Below are positions 49,170 through 64,000 of a stretch of 64,000 nucleotides of DNA, in pieces. Numbering within the stretch: the first letter of the stretch is position 1; every line of letters begins with the position of its first letter. Under the pieces are notes generated by a model. It worked only from the letters and a program-made list of their open reading frames with translations, made no database searches and was not told where the DNA came from. The position numbers were made by a program, and so were the translations under genes. Source of the stretch: Ianthella basta (Eukaryota > Porifera > Demospongiae > Verongiida > Ianthellidae); assembly GCA_964019415.1 (NCBI GenBank), contig OZ025890.1, positions 2,295,413 through 2,359,412 on the forward strand, in the 5' to 3' direction.

Positions 49170-49540
49170 GTGTGGGTGTGATATAGTACGTGATGGATGG
49201 ATATGATGTGGATGTGGAAGATTAGAGCAATGTATCAGTACAACTGCAGTATGTGGCATGGTGGTGGTTGTATTAATTTTCAATCTGGAATCTGTAGACA
49301 TGCCCATGCCAGTTGCGATCGGAGTGGTCACACCAAGTATGTATATCCTCTATGCACATATACGAAACGGCACCATTTGAGATACCAGCTTAGCTAGGGC
49401 GCCTACCTCCTTCAGTGGCCCCTCTTAATTTGCTACCATTTCTTCACAAAAACCCTTATATAATTCTACGCTTGGGAGGAAGAGAAATCTGCTTTGAAAT
49501 GTCACACCCCGTTCAACTCCTTTACCATCCGACGCTACGA
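49170..49540 (-). pseudogene. GUSB: decayed GUSB exon 1 and intron 1 relic
   Basis: The stretch 49400-49530 aligns by eye with GUSB exon 1 (compare GGCGCCTACCTC and CCCGTTCAACTCCTT here with the same blocks near 23475 and 23565), with many substitutions and indels. The part at 49280-49330 matches intron 1 (GTAGACATGCCCATG). The frame is destroyed. It is older than copy B. Confidence 0.7.
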
Positions 49541-49950
49541 GCAGCACTTTGGTACTCCAATGCATGCAGTAACAGCCCACTGTTCGCAGCACTTCGAAGG
49601 CTAGCCGACCTCATGCGTCGAGCGCCACTACTCCATTTTCACAATTACATCTCACAAAATGGAGAAAAGGGATACGCCATCAGAACATCAAGCAGAGGAA
49701 GGAACAACCCATACACTTCCCCTAGTCATACTGCTGGCCTGTTTGAGAAATACTATTGGTGGAACTTCATGGATACGAGTAAACACATTCAAATTAAATA
49801 AATTACTATGTACAATTTAACAGCAGGGCACAATACAACCATACATACGTACCTAAAGCAATTAGTGTGTGTTTGCATGTGTCAGTGTGTAGAGAATGAG
49901 TGTGTTTTGTCCCTTGATACACGTAAAACCAATTATCCTAATGGATATGA
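49541..49950. other. spacer, UBE2G1 3' flank
   Basis: No homology recognised. Short chance ORFs only. Confidence 0.5.
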
Positions 49951-53208
<3,258 letters not shown>

Positions 53209-53487
53209 GGCTGACCACAACCAAACTAGTCTGGTATGACGGCTTGAAAGTGACAAAGGGGCGAACCTGCGACACAAGAGAGTAACAGTCTTAGCGTTCT
53301 TCAAACACAGACCGTTACGGTTCAGTCCCCTCCTAGCCTCGCACACCCTGGACTTACCTGTGCCTTGTGGGCGAAGGACACGTACAATGAGACAAGACGG
53401 AACAAATCGGTAACCACGGACTCGGACTGGATCTCGGGATTGTGCCAAATCAGCTGTGTGCGGGACGAGGGCGGCACCACTAAAAAC
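53209..53487. promoter_or_regulatory. divergent UBE2G1/DCXR-C promoter region
   Basis: 279 bases lie between the two start codons on opposite strands. No TATA box is obvious. Unlike DCXR-A and -B, DCXR-C has this unrelated upstream region, so its control should differ. Confidence 0.5.
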
Positions 53488-54240
53488 ATGGCGGCTCAGC
53501 TCTTGAACGGTTTCGATTTCTCTGGCAAAAGAGCCCTAGTGACTGGGGCTGGTAAGGGCATTGGACGAGCCACTTCCAAAGCTCTGGTGGAGTGCGGCGC
53601 TGAGGTGGTTGCGCTGAGCAGGACCGAAGCGGATCTGATATCCTTGAAAGCGGAAGTTCCAGCCATAAAGACTGTCTGTGTGGATTTGGCAGACATTACC
53701 AGTGCTGTGGAAGCTGTAAAGTCTCTGGGTCCAATCCACCTGCTCGTGAACAATGCAGCAGCTGCAAAGCTGGAGTCTTTCTTGGAAGTCACAGAGGAGG
53801 CATATGACAAGCTAATGACTGTCAACGTGAAGGCTGTCCTCTTCGTCTCACAGGTGGTGGCCAAGGGCATGGTGGAGAGGGGTCAAGGCGGCTCCATTGT
53901 GAACATATCCAGCCAGGCATCTATCTGTGCTCTGCGCGACCACACGGTTTATTGTGCTTCCAAAGGTGCTCTGGATATGCTTTCTGCAGTGATAGGGCTA
54001 GAGCTGGGTGCACATGGTGTGAGAGTCAACACAGTGCACCCAACAGTGGTGATGACGGATATGGGGAAAGTAGGGTGGTCTGATCCAAAGAAGGCAGGCG
54101 ACATGCTGAGCAAGATTCCGATGGGGAAGTTTGCTGAAGTTGAAGATGTAGTCAATGCCATTCTCTTCCTCCTCAGTGACAAGAGTGCAATGATCAACTG
54201 CACCAAGTTGCCTGTGGATGGAGGCTTTCATGCGTGTTAA
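53488..54240 (+). CDS. DCXR: dicarbonyl/L-xylulose reductase, copy C
   Basis: A 250-residue single-exon [15 protein letters not shown] (where copies A and B have NNAG), NISSQAS, the YCASK catalytic pair and GGFHAC are present. Up to about residue 112 it differs from copies A and B at many sites. From [12 protein letters not shown] onward it is nearly identical (differences such as SQAS/SQSS, LRDH/LPNH, MGKVGW/MGKKAW), and the identity ends exactly at the stop codon region. This is expected if the 3' half was overwritten by gene conversion. The start [18 protein letters not shown] matches the family. Confidence 0.94.
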   Translation: MAAQLLNGFDFSGKRALVTGAGKGIGRATSKALVECGAEVVALSRTEADLISLKAEVPAIKTVCVDLADITSAVEAVKSLGPIHLLVNNAAAAKLESFLEVTEEAYDKLMTVNVKAVLFVSQVVAKGMVERGQGGSIVNISSQASICALRDHTVYCASKGALDMLSAVIGLELGAHGVRVNTVHPTVVMTDMGKVGWSDPKKAGDMLSKIPMGKFAEVEDVVNAILFLLSDKSAMINCTKLPVDGGFHAC

Positions 54241-54741
54241 TAATTGACACTGACTGGTGCCTAGCCACTGTAAGTAATGGTACAGTAACACTAAATTGTG
54301 CTATTTTGAAAGTTGCTCCATAGTTCAATGAATAGCGTCACACAACAGTGAACTGTATAAAGTGCCACTATTAGCTATAACATCTGTTCACCCAAAGCGT
54401 GTGCAGACCAAACTGAGCTGTTAGCTGTGTACAAGAATTACTGTATTTCCTCTCAACTTTACTTCATCTCTCTAATTAGTTGCTTAGCTAATTGTTGCTG
54501 CATGCTAGCCAACTAAATCATAAGTTGCTTAGCTGCTTTCTATGCTATCATGCTTGGTGGACACGCATCTAGCTACACATGCATTTTACAATTCAGTGTG
54601 TGTTTAATGTATGGTTCAACACCAAAGCCACAGCTTTAGCTACAGCCTGCCAGACGTACTACGTATTATACGCTTCACTAGTACTTCTCTTGGCCATGGT
54701 TTGCGCGGGCCATTAATATTCTAAAGTAACAAGGCACCAAG
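54241..54741. other. spacer between DCXR-C and GUSB-C
   Basis: AT-rich with TTAGCTA/TAGCTAA motifs. It should hold the GUSB-C promoter. No gene is seen. Confidence 0.6.
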
Positions 54742-59419
<4,678 letters not shown>

Positions 59420-59786
59420 ACAAACTAAAATTAAACACACTGCACATACACACGTAGTTTTGGATTGAGTATGCAGAGCTCAGTTGGAGGACGACACCTA
59501 CGTATACTTGTATATGTGTAAACCATCCCTGCGTAGAAAGTGCTGCCGCTAGTACTGTTATGATAAGGTCCCCTTAAAACGACCAAACATGGGCATATGC
59601 ATGTGCATGGGGCTAAAAGTGTGCATTTGCGATGTGAACGGGTTTCCACCGCGCCGCATTCACGTGCACTTACTGTAGATGTGATAGCCAGAGGGGAGAA
59701 AGTTATACGCTACGTAGTTCGAACATACTAGTACCCTGCGCTCACCTTAAGCTTTCCTGAACAGCGCAGTTGGGTGCAGCAAGGCC
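59420..59786. other. spacer between GUSB-C and PX-SH3 C
   Basis: It should hold the PX-SH3 C promoter. No gene or repeat is recognised. Confidence 0.55.
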
Positions 59787-62273
59787 ATGCCTTTCAAGGC
59801 GACGGAAGTTCGCGACGTTTGGGCTACTAAAGTAAAGGTCACCGGGTACAAGAAGGAGGGAGGACGGAGGAGAGCTTGGGTGAGTGATCTAGAGAGCATG
59901 CGCAGCTTCGGTGCATCGATCCTTATAGCTCCAACAGCGCCTGTACTGAGTGGTAGATGCGCAGATCACAGACACACTTGGGGAGGGGCGCTTATGTGCA
60001 CATACTTCACCTCCTGTGGCATGAGACGCTGTCTATCTCCTGTTTCATAAATGACTAGTGCAGGAATGCTACCAGCACGTGCACCAATTCCTTCATGATC
60101 ACCCACCCCAACCACAAACGAATTAGTGGAGTATAGCAATAGTGTACTAAACAGTGGTTGCTCTCATCATGTACTAGACTGCGAGAAAGTGTGTAAAAGG
60201 GATTAAAACAGAAAGGGACCAAAAGAAGGATGCAGAGTGTGGTGTACGTCTCCAGAACTGTGCCCACCCTATAGCTAGTTTAATATTCTGGCAGAAATGA
60301 TCAACAACAAGAAGGATAGAGCAGTGGGTCATGATCAGTGTTACTCAGCATTACTCACATGTTATGAATTGCACCAACATTTGCTTTAAAAGATATTCCT
60401 AGAAACATTTTCAAAATCCCGTCACCTTTAAAAGATATTACTAGAAACATTTTCAAAATCCCGTCACTTATAAAATAAACACACCAAGATGCAACCAGGA
60501 GTATATAGGGATTGTTGAAATTGTGTGTTAGGAATTTCTTTCAAATACGATGTGGTGCAATCATTTCCATGAAGTTAAGACAGTGAATGCATCTAGCATG
60601 CACTATGAAGAGAATTGATGAATAGCCATAAATTCAATTGGCAATGCTGTAGACTGATCAATTAGTGTTGTTCCTGTCTCTTCAGGGGATAGCTATTCAA
60701 GCCTAGTCAAGGCAATCACATGAATCAGTGTTACAGTATCAGGTAGAGGTTGTGGGGTGCACCTGTGATATAACACACCCCTGTCCACCCCTTGCATAGG
60801 TCTATGTGATTGAAATATGCTGGAGTGACCAGACCAGGTTTGAGATATACAGGAGATATGCTGACTTCTTTGCATTTCAGGTGAGTAGGTACAGCAAAGT
60901 GAGCACTTACGTTTCAGCCGCTATACTACTGCCCTCATCGGCACATCTGATTGAATGTAGTATACTGCTTGCATATCATGCGAACTAAGAGTGTCCACTG
61001 TAAGTGGTTAAGAACTGTTTTGACTAACCTCCCAGCCAGGTGGTATATACTCTTAATTGTATGAATTACCCTACTGCGGTGCAACCATGCATAATTATTA
61101 TAGCAGCTCTAATAGTTAGTTCTCTTGGAAGTCACTAGCCAAAGATCCAATTTATTTACCAAACATTTCGGCAGCTGACTGCTGCCTTCTTACGTGGTAA
61201 TGGCTTACAGTGTGTGGTGGTACATACTATAGGCGAGGATGACAGCCAATGATGTGACGGCTGGTGATGTGACAGATGAGGATGAATGAAATTAAAACAA
61301 GGACAGCATGGCAGTCCTTTGTATTGTTCATATAGTTTTGGATGACCTTGTAGAAGGAATCATGACGGTATCGTAGTCACAGCAAGAGTCCAATGGTCCA
61401 TGCTATAGGTCTGGAGGGTTGACTCTGGAGCAGCGGCACCTCCTTCTATTGAACTCTTTGCAGCCTACAGACATTAAACAACCCAGATTGTGTCTTTGAT
61501 TAGACACATTCACTATGCGTCTCCCAATTATAGTCCCCTCCATTAGACTCCTGCTGTGATTACACTCATGATTCCTTCTACTATGACTACATACTGCACA
61601 CTGCAATTAACATATGTCTAGTCCGCTTCGTATGCATTTCTTGGGTAATGACCTTCCACGAGATTTCATACATATGGTTCTATGCAGCTCAACTCTGCAG
61701 CACTTCTGTCCGTCTCCTTCCACAGAACACCCTGTTGAGCATATTCCCCCGAGAGGCAGGGAAGTATGACAGGCTAGATCGCTGCATCCCTTTCCTCCCC
61801 ACCGCTGACAATGTGCTCCAGTTCCTTGGAGGGAACTTCTCTGCAAAACTCCTTGAATCTCGTCTCAGAACTATCAACTACTACTGTGAGACTATTCTGC
61901 TGAAGCTGGGTCCCCACCTCTCACGGTCTCATTACGTGCTGCAGTTCTTCCAGTGTCAACCTGGGGATGAACAGAGGCTGGAGTAAGGGCTTACCCACAG
62001 TAACTGTTTACTTGTTACGTAAATGCTTATTAACAGCAATCAATGTATTCTATTGTAAACGTCTTGTACCTCCTACTCACAGCACTAATCGGCCACCATC
62101 CCTGCACCCTCAGAGCATTCCTGCTGGTAGGTAATGTATACGGACATGTACATACATACATAATTGTATAGATACACAGCTTGTGTAGGGGTGCTGCCAG
62201 AGTTTGTGTAGGAGGCAGACGCTTCATTGACCACTGTGGCTAGGATGTGACAGCTGGTGCATGACCTAATTGG

Positions 62274-62315
<42 letters not shown>

Positions 62316-63340
62316 ATGTATGTACAATATATGTGTGTACATGTGTGTGAGGGTGTGTGTTTCTGTGTGTGTTTGTCTGTATGTGGGTGTATATAATTGT
62401 GTGCATGTTTGTGTGACGTATAAGACTGTCTCTATAACCACCATGCAGGATCAGTGTTTGAGGAGTATCAGGTCACAGTAGACTTCACTGCCAATTCTGA
62501 AGAACACTTATCAGTAAACGTTGGAGAAACTGTGTCAGTCCTTTCTAAGGATTCCTCAGGTGTGAACGCACAGTATACAATCTCCATCACTCTGCACAGT
62601 GAATAATGGATCACTAATACAGAAGCAGTTACTGTGGGAATAGAATGCATGCTATTGCCTTGTGTGGTAATCTGAGCTCATGTCATCGTGATGCACTCTG
62701 TACACACTTGGTGCTGCCCTCCCTTTTACATGCGTTTATGGTACCATCCTACAGATTGGTGGTATGTGTCCAAGGATGCCAAACTGACAGGCTGGGTGCC
62801 CAAAAGCTACCTCCAGAGGCTCACAGGAGACACAGAGGACTTCCTCGATGACCCCGAGGAATGGGTAGATGACACTGCTGTCAGGCGGCGAAGCTATCTA
62901 GCCATTGCAGACTATGAGACCACTGAGCCCAACCAGCTCACCTTCGAAGAAGGAGCGAAGTTGATGGTCCTTGATAAGGAAGATGATGGTGAGTGAGACT
63001 GCATGTGTTTAGACCGGCTTTCAAATTTGGTGGCTTGTCCATTATTTGTAGGCACAGCTATGACGTAATTTATCTGAGTAATCTGTGGTCCATCTCACAA
63101 TGTTCTAAGGATGTATATAACGGCATAACACATACATGCAGCATGAACAACTGAAGACATACGAAAGATTGTGTAGAGTTAATTGCTGTCAATGGGTGTA
63201 CGTAGGTTGGTGGTTGGCTGCCTTGAATAGCAAGGTGGGATGGGTTCCTTCATCATTCCTCGAGCCACCAGAGGAAGAGCTTGAAGAATCTGTGACTCAA
63301 TCCTCAGAAGAAGTGGAAACCTCAGCTGGTGACGGTGCTG
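59787..63340 (+). CDS. PX-SH3 adaptor, copy C (3' part beyond window)
   Basis: Seven exons: 59787-59879, 60800-60880, 61726-61982, 62083-62126, 62449-62559, 62755-62988 and 63206-63340. The last ends in phase 1, so more exons follow outside the window; the third SH3 and tail are not seen. The PX domain (VIEICWSDQTRFEIYRRYA, PHLSRSHYVLQFF), SH3-1 (VTVDFTANSEEHLSVNVGE to GWVPKSYL) and SH3-2 (SYLAIADYETTEPNQLTFEE to GWVPSSFL) match copies A and B. Exon 1 is shorter (MPFKATEVRDVWATKVKVTG), exon 4 is six bases longer, and exon 6 nine bases shorter. It is more diverged than A is from B. Confidence 0.88.
60385..60468. repeat. 42-base tandem duplication
   Basis: Two adjacent copies of a unit starting TTTAAAAGATATT and ending CAAAATCCCGTCAC lie in PX-SH3 C intron 1. 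Confidence 0.9.
61153..61195 (-). other. second AAGAAGGC-hairpin-GCCGAAA element
   Basis: On minus it reads AAGAAGGCAGC, a short loop, then GCTGCCGAAATGTTTGG. It is the same layout as the element at 3466-3545 with different, compensating stem bases. Confidence 0.4.
62276..62315. repeat. (GT)n microsatellite
   Basis: A short GT tract in a PX-SH3 C intron, followed by GT-rich degenerate sequence to about 62360. Confidence 0.9.
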
Positions 63341-64000
63341 GTGAGTGTCTGTTCTGTGCCAACAGCTGCTCCAGACATGCTATCTTGAGCCTATAGCTAG
63401 TGGAGCTATATACGTACAAATACAGGGCCGTAGCACCAAAATAAAAACCGGTCAGGCCATAGATGACGTGTCGCAAACAAGGGGGGGGCTGGGGGCATGC
63501 CCCCCCCCCCCCCCCCCCCCAGGAAAATTCTTGAAATTTAGATGTTCTGTGAGTACTTTTGGAGCAATTCTAGGCCCAGCAACACTTCAATGAGTAGGAT
63601 ACAATGTAACATAGACCAACAGGCAATTACAGCAGGAAAGGCGATCAAGTGCCATGAAACAGGTAATACAATGCATTGAAATAAGAAGATTGCGCATTAA
63701 AAATTGATATCTAGTGATTTTTTGGCTGTCTCTCTGATGCTAGGCAGCACAAATCTCTCCTACCCTTGAATAGAACAACACCAATGCAAAGGGTGTGTGA
63801 AAGTGTTTCCTCCAAGAACAGGAGGAGGGCCGGTCCATGCAAGGAGGGGGGCTGGTCGATGCAAAACCCAGGTCATTAACATACGTTTTCACCATCCCTA
63901 CATCTGCCAACATTTTGCCATTCTTGCGGTCTTGCTACCATCCCCTGTTTCTCCGCCTGCGTATTATAGTGCAAGTGTACATGTGAGTGTGCAATAACAA
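63341..64000. other. intron of PX-SH3 C with G/C homopolymer block
   Basis: No exon is seen. Near 63481-63522 runs of G and a run of about 20 C surround GGGGCATGCCCC, a cruciform-like block probably left by a degraded transposon. GGAGGAGGGCCGGTCCATGC and a variant repeat at about 63821-63861. Confidence 0.6.

Noticed and set aside
53496-54291. Antisense ORFs over DCXR copies (also near 12471 and 34158)
   Set aside because: They are shadow frames opposite a conserved SDR gene; their conservation follows from the sense gene.

Overview
The window is metazoan nuclear DNA. Genes are split by short GT-AG introns, there is a eukaryotic tRNA-Lys, a probable U12-type intron, many (CA)n/(GT)n microsatellites, MITE-like elements and a non-LTR retroelement. 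The gene set (DEPDC5, cyclin C, UBE2G1, beta-glucuronidase, a TAPL-type ABC half transporter, PX-SH3 organizers) and the compact, repeat-rich texture suggest a marine invertebrate. A sponge is my best guess, but the sequence does not prove it. I built the gene models by hand from splice sites. For the ABC transporter, both intact GUSB copies, two PX-SH3 genes, UBE2G1 and the 8.2-11.1 kb gene, the exon lengths sum to a multiple of three, which supports the models. Single boundaries may be off by 1-2 bases.

Layout. 0-11.1 kb, minus strand: the N-terminal part of DEPDC5 (GATOR1 subunit, running off the left edge, with a tRNA-Lys inside one intron), then an unrecognised nuclear protein gene. A short divergent promoter follows, then intronless cyclin C on plus. 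12.4-34.07 kb is unit A of a tandem duplication, all minus strand: DCXR (L-xylulose reductase), an ABCB9/TAPL-like transporter, GUSB (beta-glucuronidase) and a PX-SH3-SH3-SH3 protein. 34.07-48.89 kb is unit B: intact DCXR and PX-SH3 copies, only the last ABC exon, a 5' GUSB fragment, and a 3.4-kb intact CXC-RT-endonuclease retroelement inserted in a MITE. 49.2-49.5 kb holds a decayed GUSB relic. 49.95-53.2 kb is UBE2G1 (minus), divergent from a third set on plus: DCXR-C, GUSB-C and PX-SH3-C (C runs off the right edge).

How the parts relate. GUSB releases glucuronic acid in lysosomes and DCXR works in the glucuronate/L-xylulose pathway, so their repeated linkage may be functional; this is inference. 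The TAPL-like transporter is expected on lysosomal membranes. The PX-SH3 proteins look like p47phox/Tks NADPH-oxidase organizers. The DCXR and GUSB copies are patchworks of near-identical and diverged segments, which suggests gene conversion. Intergenic and intronic space is filled mainly with microsatellites, MITEs and foldback elements.
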